Counted from the first letter of the stretch, positions 17,086 through 26,272 are shown. The stretch is DNA of 64,000 nt from JAOABP01 sp964590395 (GCA_964590395.1 CAZPVT010000017.1:32126-96125); one strand, 5' to 3'. Numbers and translations: made by a program. Notes: generated by a model from the sequence alone, not told the origin.

Positions 17086-18000
17086 CTAATTACTGTTTGG
17101 CAACACGTCAAGTAAAAGCCCTGCTACCTGCTGGACTACTTCGTCAACGGTTGTCATCTCAAACCAATTCGCTCCACTCAAAGAGCCCAGCCAAGTTAAC
17201 TGCCTTTTGGCGAACTCTCTCGTCTTTCTCTTGGCAATCATTATCGCTGTCGTCAGATCATATTTACCATCTAAATAATTGAAAAGTTCCCGGTAACCGT
17301 ATCCCTGTGCTGCTGGCGAATCAGGACCAAAACCGCGCTCCTTTAACTGGCGCACCTCCTCCAAAAGCCCCGAAGCCATCATCTGGTCAAAACGCTCGTT
17401 AATCTGCTGATACAGCCTTACCCGGGACATCGTCAGCACCGCATAAACCGGCAGATATTCAGCCTTTTGCTCTCGCGCCTTAGCCAGTTGAGAAAATGTT
17501 TTACCCGTCAACTCATAGATTTCCAGTGCCCGGACGATTCGGTAACGATCATTACAATGCAGTTGTGCTGCTCGTTGGGGATCGAGCATCTTCAACCGTT
17601 CATAGAGTTGAACGATGGGGACTGCGGTCAGTTGTAACCTGATTGCTGGGTCGCTTTTCGGTAAGTTGAATAACGGTCGGAATAATGCCCGAAGATAAAA
17701 ATTCGATCCTCCGACGATGATAAACCGCTTCCCCTGTTCACTCAGTCTTTTCATAATTAACTTTGCGTCCCGCGCAAACTCGGCTGCTGAATAACTCTGG
17801 TTGGGCTCCAGAAAATCGATTAGATGAAACGCTATCTCCTGCCGTAACGGTAAACTCGGTTTGGCTGTTCCAATATCAAAATACCGATAAATCTGACGCG
17901 AATCAGCAGAAATTATCTCCAGATGATACTTCCTTGCCAACGCCACGGCCACCATGGTTTTTCCCACACCAGTCGGACCGGTAAGAACAAAAATCCTCAA
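17086..18000 (-). CDS. miaA: tRNA dimethylallyltransferase MiaA
   Basis: 304 aa. It transfers a dimethylallyl group to A37 of tRNAs that read UNN codons. Visible: P-loop GPTGVGKTMVAVALA at residues 7-21, SADSRQIYRYFDIGTAKP (substrate-binding Asp), FLEPNQSYSAAEFARDA, VGGSNFYLRALF and the C-terminal KRKTREFAKRQLTWL. Its ATG overlaps the mutL stop by 4 nt. The mutL-miaA pairing is classical in bacteria. Confidence 0.97.
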   Translation of the reverse strand: MRIFVLTGPTGVGKTMVAVALARKYHLEIISADSRQIYRYFDIGTAKPSLPLRQEIAFHLIDFLEPNQSYSAAEFARDAKLIMKRLSEQGKRFIIVGGSNFYLRALFRPLFNLPKSDPAIRLQLTAVPIVQLYERLKMLDPQRAAQLHCNDRYRIVRALEIYELTGKTFSQLAKAREQKAEYLPVYAVLTMSRVRLYQQINERFDQMMASGLLEEVRQLKERGFGPDSPAAQGYGYRELFNYLDGKYDLTTAIMIAKRKTREFAKRQLTWLGSLSGANWFEMTTVDEVVQQVAGLLLDVLPNSN

Positions 18001-19607
18001 ATCCTGCCGAATCTTCTTTCCAGATCATCAAAAGTGATCTTAATAATCACCGGTCTACCGTGCGGACAGAAGTAGGGCTCCTTACAGGCAAAGAGCCGGT
18101 TAATCAGCGAACGCATCTCCTCTACTTTCAACCGCTGTCCCGCCTTTATCGCCCCCTTACAGGCGATCAGTTTCGCTATCTCCTCTGCCGTCGCTTTATC
18201 TGAACTTACTTTAGCAAGTTCGCCAAACAACTCTCTAACCTCTTCCTTGCCAAAGTAAGAATCAGTGGGGACCGTCTCAACTACTACTGTCCTACCACTG
18301 AAACTCTTCGCTTCCACCCCCAACTCTGCTAACACCAGCTGACAGTATTCAAAAGCCTCATACTCTTCAGGATTCAATTCAATTATGACTGGGAAAAGTA
18401 GTCCCTGTGCTGGCGAACCACGCTGCCGACTCTTTATCTCCTCATACAGAATCCGTTCATGGGCGGCATGCTGGTCAACAATAACATAACCGGATGCTAC
18501 CTGAGCAAAGATGTAACTGTTGTGCAACTGCCAAAAATCCTCGGCGCCCGTCTCCTTGCTAACTAAGGCGTCCTGGACCAAATTATCTTCTGGAAAAAAT
18601 TTCTTCCGCTGATGGATCCCCAATCCATTACGAACCGCCTCGGAGATAAAATCAAAAAGAAATCGCTCATCGGCAAATTTCACCTCCTGTTTTGTTGGAT
18701 GGATATTAACATCCAGACGCCCAGGGTCAGTTTCAATAAAAATCACAAAATTGGGCGTCTTACCAGCAACCACTGGACCATACCCGTCGTATACTGCTTT
18801 GGTAACAATCTGGCTCCGGACTGGCCGTCGGTTAAAAAAAACCGCCTGCACATCATAGAAACCCTTAACTTGGCTAGGGTCACTCAAAAACCCAAGCACA
18901 TTCAGACTGGAGTGATCAAATTTAAACTCCACCATCGCTTCAGCAGTCTGGCGATCGATCACGCTGGCTAATCGCTCCCGGAGAGAATCAACCGGTGGCA
19001 ACTTCGCCAGTACCCGGTCGTTGCTAATTAACTCAAAGCCGACCTGAGGAAATGCCAATGCGTAGTTACGAAACACCTCGACAATTAACCGTAATTCATA
19101 GCTATCTGATTTTAGAAATGCCCGACGCACTGGCAAGTTAAAAAACAGCATCCTGACCGACACCGTTGTCCCGGGTACTCGGACCGTTTCAGAAATCTCC
19201 TTGATCTCACCACCGTCTACCTCCACCCTTGTTCCCGGTTGCCGATCGTCTGTATTTGTCTCAATCGTCATTCTACTTACTGCTGCTATTGCTGCCAGCG
19301 CCTCCCCCCGAAATCCATAACTAAAAATCTTGGTCAGATCATCAACCGTCTGCAGTTTACTGGTTGCGTAACGCCAGATCGCCAGTCGAGCATCCTCCCG
19401 AGTCATACCTATTCCGTTATCAACCACCCGAATAAGATTTTTCCCGCCTGCCCTGGCTTCGATTTTCACCTGTCCTGCCCCGGCATCAAGTGCATTTTCG
19501 ATTAACTCCTTTACAACCGATGCCGGCCGAACGATTACCTCGCCAGCAGCAATCCGTCTTACCACCTCTTCAGGCAGGATCTTCACTGGCTTTCTCGGCA
19601 CACTCAT
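17997..19607 (-). CDS. mutL: DNA mismatch repair protein MutL (endonuclease type)
   Basis: 536 aa. The N-terminal GHKL ATPase shows ELIENALDAGA, DNGIGM, RYATSKL and YGFRGEALAAI. The C-terminal dimerisation domain carries the nuclease motif DQHAAHERILYEE (DQHA-x2-E-x4-E), the ACKGAIKAG motif and CPHGRP, so this MutL should nick DNA itself and not need MutH. The linker is short, as in many thermophiles. It overlaps both neighbours (MBL hydrolase upstream by ATGA, miaA downstream). No mutS is in the window. Confidence 0.96.
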   Translation of the reverse strand: MSVPRKPVKILPEEVVRRIAAGEVIVRPASVVKELIENALDAGAGQVKIEARAGGKNLIRVVDNGIGMTREDARLAIWRYATSKLQTVDDLTKIFSYGFRGEALAAIAAVSRMTIETNTDDRQPGTRVEVDGGEIKEISETVRVPGTTVSVRMLFFNLPVRRAFLKSDSYELRLIVEVFRNYALAFPQVGFELISNDRVLAKLPPVDSLRERLASVIDRQTAEAMVEFKFDHSSLNVLGFLSDPSQVKGFYDVQAVFFNRRPVRSQIVTKAVYDGYGPVVAGKTPNFVIFIETDPGRLDVNIHPTKQEVKFADERFLFDFISEAVRNGLGIHQRKKFFPEDNLVQDALVSKETGAEDFWQLHNSYIFAQVASGYVIVDQHAAHERILYEEIKSRQRGSPAQGLLFPVIIELNPEEYEAFEYCQLVLAELGVEAKSFSGRTVVVETVPTDSYFGKEEVRELFGELAKVSSDKATAEEIAKLIACKGAIKAGQRLKVEEMRSLINRLFACKEPYFCPHGRPVIIKITFDDLERRFGRI

Positions 19608-20386
19608 TTTTTGTAACGATCCAGTTCAACCGCCAAGCCATCACTGGCTGCGATTACCTCGCAACCTGCTTTTTCGCTCAATTCCCGAGCCAGCTGCCAG
19701 GGTTTTGCCCTAATCATTGTCATACCGAAATGGGTCAAAATTGCCAGTTTGGGTTTCATCGTTTTAACCAGTTCCACTGCTTCGGGGTAATGAAGATGGT
19801 CAAGCGTTGATACTTTATATCTAACGACATTCAGAATTACCACATCGGCACAATAATATTCTGCCAGTTCGGGGAAATAAGCAGTATCGGCAATATAGGA
19901 CATCTTCAACTGCCCGGCATCAAAATAAAATCCGTAGACTTCTCCACGATGCCGATGTCTAACTGGACAACTAAATTTTATTGCGCCGATTTCATACTCT
20001 GCCTTCTCTTTCAACACCACCACCTCCGCCAGATAATCTCGCAGATACCGCAGAACTACCGGATCATCTCCCTCCAGGGCATCTATTGGTGCAAATAGCC
20101 GTCCTCGCTTTTGCGCCCCACCCATTGTCATCGCCTCAATCATCACATTCACATCAGCCGAATGGTCAAGGTGCCTGTGGGACAAAAGGATGGCTGACAA
20201 CATAGGTGGTTTCAGACGATGCCGGCTTGCCGTTGCTCTCACCAAAGCCCCCGGCCCAGGGTCAATATGAAACTGCGTCCCATTGATAATCCCCCAAATT
20301 CCGCCTGATGCTCGAACCTGACGGGTGACAACGACCCTCGCCCCACCTGACCCGAGAAAAATCAATTGGTCACGGCGGTTATCCAT
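19604..20386 (-). CDS. Metallo-beta-lactamase-fold hydrolase (PhnP/RNase Z-like)
   Basis: 260 aa. Core motifs: LGSGGARVVVTRQVRASGG at the N-terminus, FHIDPGPGALVRA, the metal-binding SHRHLDHSADVNVMIEAM (HxHxDH form), and later Asp/His ligands in ADTAYFPEL and LTHFGMTM. The layout resembles the PhnP/RNase Z branch, which hydrolyses phosphodiesters including cyclic nucleotides, but the RNase Z exosite arm is absent and the substrate is unknown. It overlaps mutL by 4 nt and follows the HD protein by 44 nt. Confidence 0.85.
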   Translation of the reverse strand: MDNRRDQLIFLGSGGARVVVTRQVRASGGIWGIINGTQFHIDPGPGALVRATASRHRLKPPMLSAILLSHRHLDHSADVNVMIEAMTMGGAQKRGRLFAPIDALEGDDPVVLRYLRDYLAEVVVLKEKAEYEIGAIKFSCPVRHRHRGEVYGFYFDAGQLKMSYIADTAYFPELAEYYCADVVILNVVRYKVSTLDHLHYPEAVELVKTMKPKLAILTHFGMTMIRAKPWQLARELSEKAGCEVIAASDGLAVELDRYKK

Positions 20387-20430
20387 TTTACCTATTTTGC
20401 GTCCTCTTCAAACGAAAATTTCTTCTCACA

Positions 20431-21090
20431 TCAAACCAAGCGCGTACCATTGATAACCAATTCAAAACGGCAGTTAAGAAAATCAGCTGCCCTACGGGAA
20501 ATAACCATTCGGGTCAGAAAAATCTCAAAATATTCCATCACCGGTGCGATATCGGTATCAACAGTCAAATCAAAAACAATTCGGCGACCAGTAGCATCCA
20601 CCGTCAGAATTGACCGGCGCACCGCATAGTTAACCCGGTCGTGGATATCAAACTTAATCAACGCTGGGTTACGAACTCGGCTCCGGTGCACATCTGCCTT
20701 ATCAGCAAGAATCAGCGCAGCCGCAATTTCAGAAACCGGATTACCACCGTTTTCGTGGTGATTGCCAATCGCCGCCATAATCTTGGCTATCTCCCCAAAA
20801 TCCATTCTCAACCGCACCAAAACCGCATGGGCAATAATCGCGCTGGTCTTTTCATGCCCATCCCGACTGACCACATTACCAATATCATGTAGGTAACCGG
20901 CGATGGCACTCAACTCAGCAATCCGCACCTCATACCCCAAATCCATTAGAATCTGCCGGCTGTTTTTAGCCACTAATCGGGCATGGCGGACACCATGTTC
21001 AGTATATCCTAAAACTGCTAGTTGGCGATCTGCTTCGGTGACCAGTGCCTTTACTTCTTGGTCTTTAATAACCTGTTTAAAATCTACCAC
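20431..21090 (-). CDS. HD-domain phosphohydrolase family protein
   Basis: 219 aa from a GTG start at 21090. HD-fold metal site: HGVRHARLVA (first His), GYLHDIG (HD pair, about residue 70), DGHEKTS, IGNHHENGG and ILADKADVHRSRVR. This arrangement is common in nucleotide or (p)ppGpp/cyclic-dinucleotide phosphohydrolases; the C-terminal 60 residues (MEYFEIFLTRMVISRRAADFL) form a small alpha/beta appendage. Substrate unknown. It is the second gene of the minus-strand operon, 67 nt after the hypothetical gene at 21158-21628. Confidence 0.85.
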   Translation of the reverse strand: MVDFKQVIKDQEVKALVTEADRQLAVLGYTEHGVRHARLVAKNSRQILMDLGYEVRIAELSAIAGYLHDIGNVVSRDGHEKTSAIIAHAVLVRLRMDFGEIAKIMAAIGNHHENGGNPVSEIAAALILADKADVHRSRVRNPALIKFDIHDRVNYAVRRSILTVDATGRRIVFDLTVDTDIAPVMEYFEIFLTRMVISRRAADFLNCRFELVINGTRLV

Positions 21091-21157
21091 TGGAATATTT
21101 CTCTGTTTTTACTGCCGCGGTATCCTTTAAATTGCTAACAATAACTCGCCAACCACC

Positions 21158-21628
21158 CTAAGGCTTATGTGTCATATTGAGTAGAGAGTTCTTTAAATAT
21201 GCCTCGAAATCGGCAAGCAGCAACTCATCACCCACCAGCTGCGCCTTCCATCTTATCGCCACCTCATTCGCTCCAAAAGTTTTATCCAGAAATATCTGCA
21301 GTTTAGCACCCGTGGGATAGTTGCGGTCCTCAATAATTATCCCGCTGGTGGAGACATTGTCCCCACAGACATTATAAATCTCTGCCGCCTTCTCAGGATT
21401 GTAATCCCACTGCTCTGGTCCTCTATTAGACCGCTTATACAGCAGGAATTCTAAAAGATTATTGGCGACAGAAATCATCAGCGCATAATCGGTAGTCGGG
21501 TCAGTCCCCGCCACATAATTTTTAATTGGCAGATGAAGGGCGATACCACATTCTCCTCTTCCTTCGCCAAAGAATATTCGCTCCCGGTCGATATAATTAG
21601 CAAGGTCAAGTGTCTGAATGTATAACAT
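21158..21628 (-). CDS. Conserved-looking hypothetical protein, first gene of mutL operon
   Basis: 156 aa, not recognised. I choose the ATG at 21628 (MLYIQTLDLANYID) because a promoter (TTGACT-16-TAAAAT) ends 7 nt before it, matching the leaderless pattern elsewhere; an ATG at 21637 and a TTG at 21646 are also in frame but overlap the -10. The protein is soluble, mixed alpha/beta, without signal peptide or membrane segments. It has one Gly-rich segment (FFGEGRGECGIAL) and an acidic-hydrophobic C-terminal helix. Same strand and short gaps suggest co-transcription with the HD gene. Confidence 0.6.
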   Translation of the reverse strand: MLYIQTLDLANYIDRERIFFGEGRGECGIALHLPIKNYVAGTDPTTDYALMISVANNLLEFLLYKRSNRGPEQWDYNPEKAAEIYNVCGDNVSTSGIIIEDRNYPTGAKLQIFLDKTFGANEVAIRWKAQLVGDELLLADFEAYLKNSLLNMTHKP

Positions 21629-21635
21629 ATCCTTC

Positions 21636-21663
21636 ATTTTAAACAAAAAAGGGCTAAAGTCAA
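21636..21663 (-). promoter_or_regulatory. Promoter for hypothetical-HD-MBL-mutL-miaA-metK-ahcY operon
   Basis: Minus strand TTGACT (21663-21658), 16-nt spacer, TAAAAT (21641-21636); the ATG at 21628 lies 7 nt further on. It is the only convincing promoter I see for the seven-gene unit. Confidence 0.65.
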
Positions 21664-21741
21664 TTTATGATTGTAAATTTCCGGTGGCAACGATTACGAC
21701 AACAACCGGTTTCCCGGCCAACTGCTTGTTAATTGTCATTA

Positions 21742-21770
21742 TTGACCTTTGATAATGACCAAGGTAATAT
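21742..21770 (+). promoter_or_regulatory. Promoter for 21777 gene (leaderless)
   Basis: TTGACC (21742-21747), 17-nt spacer, TAATAT (21765-21770); ATG 6 nt later with no Shine-Dalgarno between. Confidence 0.6.
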
Positions 21771-21776
21771 TAAAAA

Positions 21777-22355
21777 ATGAAATACTCTTCACTATCCACT
21801 ATCTACTTTCACTGTTCAGGCAAATCCAATACCACTGAAACTTTGAAATTAGCAATAGCCCAGGCACGGAAGCGGAAAATAAAACATCTGGTTGTCGCCT
21901 CAACATCTGGGACTACGGCACTACGGCTGGCGCAACTGTGTAAAAATGAGTTAAGCATCATCTGCGTTACCCATCAATGTGGATTTGCCCGCGCCGGTCA
22001 CTGTGAACTTCACCCAGCTGTCGAAAAAAAACTGAAAACCCACAATGTCAAGATTCTCAAAACCACCCATCTGTTTGCCGGAATTGACCGAGCAATCCGG
22101 CTTAAATTCGGTGGACTTGCCCCTGCAGAAATTGTTGCCAACACCTATCGCACCTTGGGCGAAGGCGTAAAAGTCGCAGTGGAAATCGCTATTATGGCAT
22201 TGGATGCCGAACTTGTGCCGTATGGCAGAGATATCATAAGCATCGCGGGCACCGGTGTAGGTGCTGACACCGCGATCATTATCCGCCCCGCTCACTCCCA
22301 TCACTTTTTCGCAACTAGGATCAAAGAAATTATCTGTAAGCCGGTTAAGTTTTAG
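21777..22355 (+). CDS. Stand-alone pyruvate kinase C-terminal-domain-like protein
   Basis: 192 aa. The sequence TLKLAIAQARKRKIKHLVVASTSGTTALRLAQL matches the alpha/beta C-terminal domain of pyruvate kinase, and proteins consisting of only this domain are known in archaea and thermophiles. It lacks the catalytic TIM barrel, so it cannot be a pyruvate kinase. Later motifs: VTHQCGFARAGHCELHP, GGLAPAEIVANTYRTLGEGVKVAVEIAIMALDAELVPYGRDIISIAGTG. The role is unknown; it may sense a nucleotide or metabolite. It has its own promoter, appears leaderless, and is followed after 11 nt by the HIT gene. Confidence 0.8.
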   Translation: MKYSSLSTIYFHCSGKSNTTETLKLAIAQARKRKIKHLVVASTSGTTALRLAQLCKNELSIICVTHQCGFARAGHCELHPAVEKKLKTHNVKILKTTHLFAGIDRAIRLKFGGLAPAEIVANTYRTLGEGVKVAVEIAIMALDAELVPYGRDIISIAGTGVGADTAIIIRPAHSHHFFATRIKEIICKPVKF

Positions 22356-22366
22356 GAGGAAAAGTT

Positions 22367-22804
22367 ATGCAGGAATGTCCATTCTGTCAGATAGTTTTGG
22401 GTAAAGCACCTGCCCGCAAGGTTCACGAAGACGACCAGACCCTTGCCTTCCTTGACCTTTATCCAATATCCCGTGGCCATTGTTTAGTGATTCCCAAAAA
22501 GCACATCCAGTGGTTTACCGATATAAAACCCGAGGATAACCTCGCCGGTCCTTTTTTACGAACCTGCTATATTGTTGCCCGTAAAATTAAAAATGCATTT
22601 GATTGCGAGTATGTCACCATGCTCATACGTGGCACAAGAGTTCCCCACCTTCACATGTTGCTCATTCCCACAATTAAAGGCGAAGATAACCTCCTGGACA
22701 AAACATTAAATCTCCATCACTTCTGCCAGGTCCGAATGAAACCCCTGTTTTCAGACTCAGAATTAGATACCATCACCGAACAGATCCGCCAAGCCCAGCC
22801 TTAG
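22367..22804 (+). CDS. HIT-family (histidine triad) protein, divergent
   Basis: 145 aa. The N-terminal CPFCQIVLGKAPARKVHEDDQTLAFLDLYPISRGHCLVIPKKHI is a textbook HIT start, with a zinc-type CxxC. The triad region reads VPHLHMLLIP where HxHxHxx is expected: the first and second His (the second is the usual nucleophile) remain and the third is Leu. HIT enzymes hydrolyse or transfer nucleoside monophosphates; the altered triad may change or reduce activity. TAGGAGG precedes the ATG. Second gene of a pair with the PK-C-like protein. Confidence 0.88.
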   Translation: MQECPFCQIVLGKAPARKVHEDDQTLAFLDLYPISRGHCLVIPKKHIQWFTDIKPEDNLAGPFLRTCYIVARKIKNAFDCEYVTMLIRGTRVPHLHMLLIPTIKGEDNLLDKTLNLHHFCQVRMKPLFSDSELDTITEQIRQAQP

Positions 22805-22848
22805 CCCTAAAACTTCGTTCGTTTAGGAAATAGACTCGCCCAGACGCT

Positions 22849-22871
22849 AAAAAACGGGGGACAAGCCCCCG
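22849..22871 (-). terminator. Rho-independent terminator of 22913 gene
   Basis: On the minus strand a hairpin with stem CGGGGG/CCCCCG and a 5-nt loop (22871-22855) is followed by a run of six T (22854-22849). It lies about 40 nt after the stop of the giant exported protein. Confidence 0.8.
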
Positions 22872-22912
22872 CGAGAAAAGAACAGCCGCTAAGAGAGTAA
22901 ACCTACCGCTCT

Positions 22913-25900
22913 TTACTTTAACACCACCTTAATCGCAGCAGTTTTATTACCGAGCGCCGCCTCCACAATGTAAACACCAGCACTAAACCCTTCCAGATTT
23001 ATCACCGCGTCTCTTCCGGCAACTACCTTTGAGAGCACCGCTCTCCCTGTTACATCATAAACCTTCACGAGGGCTGACTGGAAAACATTCAACTGCAAAT
23101 GCATCAGTCGCCCCACCAGCGGGTTAGGGAAAATAACAATATCAGGACAATTAACCTCGCTGGCGCTGTTTGTCATTGCGTTACTACCCTTTAAGGAACC
23201 GGTAAACACCGTATCCACCAGTAGATAACGCCACAGTTCCGGTGACTTTCCACCTTTGAGTGCAAAAAATGCTCCGTCCTCATAAAGAACTATATCGCCA
23301 CCGCCTTTCACCCGCCTTCTTCTACCGGCAAATCCCGCCTGCGGTATCGTATCAAGTTCATCCCAATAGTCGTCACCAGCATCATAACGCCAAAATTCGC
23401 AGGTATTGCCACCTTTCAGCGCATAAATCGCTCCGTCATACCAGGCGCCTGCACTGCCATCGCGCGATTTTTTGAACCTCCCGGTCAAACGACTCTGGTA
23501 AGGCATTCCATTCAATTGCTGGCTAAACCATGAGTCCCCCAGCACATCATATTTCCACAGTTCGTGAATTTTTGCCTTATGCGCATAGATGTAGTAATTC
23601 TGTCCTACTTTGCTATAAACGATCCAGGAACCGCGGTCCCATCTCCTGCCACTAACCGTAAGCGGTGCTGGCGCCAGAGTATCCCACTCTCCGGAGATAG
23701 TATTATATCGGTAAAATTCATCGGTATAACCCTTCAGAAGATAGACATAACCGGTATCGGTCTGTGGCCTCTTGATATAAACCATATCGGTTCCTGCCTT
23801 AACCCGTTTACCACTGTTTGAGGGTATATCTTTTAATTGCTCCCATGTATCACGGACTAAACTGTACCGCCAAAATCCGAGTGTGTTATTACCATTGGTA
23901 GCATAGATATAATCACCGCCCGCTACTCCAACAGAGCCGCGACGGGGTGGCTTTCCATCACTCCCTAATGGCATCGGTTTCAACTGCCGCCAGGTATCTC
24001 CAATCGGATCATAAAGATAAAAATCGCCGGTCTTATTACCCTTTAGCGCGTAAATGTAGCGGTTACCGCTAACTTTTTTCTGGGTCAACCAGGCGCCGTC
24101 TCCAGGACCCTTATTAGAAGGTGAGAGGGGCATTGACCTAACCTCTTTCCAGCCATAAGGCCAGTTGGGCAGTGCTCGCACAGTAAAATTAACACTCAAA
24201 GTGTCGTTTTCTGGAGATGTATCTGACAGGCAGAAGGTTGAGCATCGGGCACGCCATAACCCGGGTGCACCAGAAATCCTGGTTGCGGGGAAGTACAATA
24301 TCGTATCCCGATGACCCTGTAAACCATTTACCACCAACGACTCAAAATACACCCTGTTACCTGAAGCATTAAATAGTTGGAAATAGGCGACAAAATCTGC
24401 CTGGTTGGTTGAACGGTTCCACCACCTGGCGCGCGGCGTTACAACTGTGCCGGTATCAACCGTACCGCTCGGTGCTTGAATCTGAAACATCTGGATATCA
24501 GTAGAGTAGATCTCAAAATTAGCCTCTCTTACATCGTTACCATTATCCTTATCCATCGCCGCACTGGTAGAACAACGCACCGTCCAAGTGCCCGTACTAT
24601 TAACAGTAAAACCGGGAAAATAGACCGTTGTCTCGGTATTTACTGGTAAAGCGGTTATGTAAATCGATTCGGCGTAGACCTGACTTCCTGAAGGACTGAA
24701 GAGAAAACAGAACGTCCAGAAATCAACCTGATTAAAGAAACTAAAATTGTGCCATTTAACTACCGGGGTCACCGACGCCCCCGGTGGCACACTACCTGTC
24801 GGTGTAATTATCTGCGCAACCCCGGCATCTACCAGTTCACCCCTGATATAATACACATCATTATCACCATCAGAGTCGTCGTACCAGACGATATGCAGGT
24901 CATCAAATCGGTCACAGTCCAAACAAGGAAGTAAAACATTGCTACCGGAACTGCGGTTAGTCAATTGCCAAACATTACCCCACTCACCATCCCTTTTCCA
25001 TCGATAGAGAACCTCCATTCGCTGGGTAGAGACCGCGGTAAATCCCCGCCATACTATATGCACTCCGCCATCCTGATCAACATCCACCACCGGGTCATAC
25101 TGGACCCCATTTTCGTAAGTGCTGACGATCTCAGTATTATTCCAGCCCGAACCTGTCCGGGAACGATAAAATATCCGGTCATTAGAACTACCGGGAATAT
25201 CGCCGTTCCAGACCACATGGACCGTTGAACCCATACTGTCAACCGCGGCAGCACAAGCGTACATATGGACATTAGGATTGACATCCGAAACCTGCTCAAT
25301 AGACCGCCAGACACCGTTACCGTTTCGCCACCGGTAGAAGACCTGATAATAACCGCTTACCTGTGTGCGCCAGACAACATACACGCTGTCCCATCTATCA
25401 ACCGCAACCGAGGCAACCTCGGTCATACCGGCTGGCATTGTATCAACAATTGTTACCGGATCCCACCCAGAACCAGGGGTGTATTCAATATGCCGCACCC
25501 GGTAGTAAGTTGGATTTGCCGCATCCCGTCCATACCAGACAATATGGACATTATCCCCCCCGGGCCGACAGGCAATTGAAGGGTAGTAATTAAGATAATT
25601 TCCACCGGGGTTATAAAGCCACACCGAATCCTCCCAGCTTCCCGTATTCACATTCCACCTCTTATACCAGATACCGTAAACACCACTACTTGAGTGATAC
25701 CATACCACATGCACATTACCAGAATAATCGCAGGCAACCGCAGGCCGATAAACCGGGTTTAACTGATTGGTTATCTGGGTTATCGGTCCCCAAGTGCCTG
25801 ACGACTTAGACCATTTTCGGTAGTATACCTGATTTCTACCGGTTCGATTGTCATACCATACCAGATGGACATTTCCCGCCGTATCGGTCGCTACCGTCCA

Positions 25901-26074
25901 CTGATAACCATATCCCATATACTGGGCTACACCGTCATCGGAAAGATTTACAATTCCACCCCAGCCATCTTGGTGGGCAACGGTTCCACCATCAGGGATT
26001 GCCGCGACCACCACTGTCGCCGCAAAAAATACCCCAAGCACGCTATTTCTAATTATATTTTTGAGATCTTTCAC
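22913..26074 (-). CDS. Giant exported double-propeller protein with C-terminal sorting domain
   Basis: 1053 aa from GTG at 26074, preceded by AAAGGAGGAG; an upstream GTG at 26143 is in frame but lacks a ribosome-binding site. The signal peptide is about residues 1-26. Residues of about 30-415 hold seven repeats ending in (N/D)VHIVWY-type strands (NVHLVWYDNR, NVHVVWYHSS, VHIVWYGRD, VYVVWRTQ, VHVVWNGD, VHIVWRGF, LHIVWYDDS), a predicted seven-bladed propeller. Two CARDB-like beta domains follow (about 420-640). Then come six kelch-like repeats with YALKG and W(E/R/D)-L/P elements (about 650-950), a second propeller. The last 75 residues (FPNPLVGRL, VKVYDVTGRAV, FSAGVYIVEA) are a Por-type sorting domain. 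Probably a surface adhesion or binding protein; ligand unknown. Monocistronic, with its own terminator. Confidence 0.82.
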   Translation of the reverse strand: MKDLKNIIRNSVLGVFFAATVVVAAIPDGGTVAHQDGWGGIVNLSDDGVAQYMGYGYQWTVATDTAGNVHLVWYDNRTGRNQVYYRKWSKSSGTWGPITQITNQLNPVYRPAVACDYSGNVHVVWYHSSSGVYGIWYKRWNVNTGSWEDSVWLYNPGGNYLNYYPSIACRPGGDNVHIVWYGRDAANPTYYRVRHIEYTPGSGWDPVTIVDTMPAGMTEVASVAVDRWDSVYVVWRTQVSGYYQVFYRWRNGNGVWRSIEQVSDVNPNVHMYACAAAVDSMGSTVHVVWNGDIPGSSNDRIFYRSRTGSGWNNTEIVSTYENGVQYDPVVDVDQDGGVHIVWRGFTAVSTQRMEVLYRWKRDGEWGNVWQLTNRSSGSNVLLPCLDCDRFDDLHIVWYDDSDGDNDVYYIRGELVDAGVAQIITPTGSVPPGASVTPVVKWHNFSFFNQVDFWTFCFLFSPSGSQVYAESIYITALPVNTETTVYFPGFTVNSTGTWTVRCSTSAAMDKDNGNDVREANFEIYSTDIQMFQIQAPSGTVDTGTVVTPRARWWNRSTNQADFVAYFQLFNASGNRVYFESLVVNGLQGHRDTILYFPATRISGAPGLWRARCSTFCLSDTSPENDTLSVNFTVRALPNWPYGWKEVRSMPLSPSNKGPGDGAWLTQKKVSGNRYIYALKGNKTGDFYLYDPIGDTWRQLKPMPLGSDGKPPRRGSVGVAGGDYIYATNGNNTLGFWRYSLVRDTWEQLKDIPSNSGKRVKAGTDMVYIKRPQTDTGYVYLLKGYTDEFYRYNTISGEWDTLAPAPLTVSGRRWDRGSWIVYSKVGQNYYIYAHKAKIHELWKYDVLGDSWFSQQLNGMPYQSRLTGRFKKSRDGSAGAWYDGAIYALKGGNTCEFWRYDAGDDYWDELDTIPQAGFAGRRRRVKGGGDIVLYEDGAFFALKGGKSPELWRYLLVDTVFTGSLKGSNAMTNSASEVNCPDIVIFPNPLVGRLMHLQLNVFQSALVKVYDVTGRAVLSKVVAGRDAVINLEGFSAGVYIVEAALGNKTAAIKVVLK

Positions 26075-26231
26075 CACTCCTCCTTTGTATTTTGCTTTAT
26101 TACTGTAAAACTTACAATTCCCGGGCAAAAACAATAGCGGCACATAAAACCACTAAGACCACAATGCTTCTTTTTACCCAGAGTCACTCCTTTTTTAGTA
26201 TAAACTCCGATAATTAAGAAGATATAAATCA

Positions 26232-26251
26232 TCTATTAACCCTCTATTAAC
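26232..26251. repeat. Direct 9-mer repeat, 11-bp period
   Basis: TCTATTAAC at 26232-26240 and again at 26243-26251. The 11-bp period puts both copies on one face of the helix, as in many operators. It lies 160-180 bp upstream of the giant exported protein gene. Confidence 0.5.
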
Positions 26252-26254
26252 TTT

Positions 26255-26272
26255 ATGCAGTACATGCAGTAC
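26255..26272. repeat. Tandem 9-bp repeat
   Basis: ATGCAGTAC twice in perfect tandem. It directly follows the previous direct repeat. Confidence 0.6.

Noticed and set aside
26025..26190. Short Cys-rich minus-strand ORF starting at a GTG near an AAAAAAGGAG sequence and ending at the GTG start of the giant exported protein
   Set aside because: The putative start overlaps the ribosome-binding site itself, the peptide (about 38 residues) matches nothing I know, and no promoter fits; probably chance.
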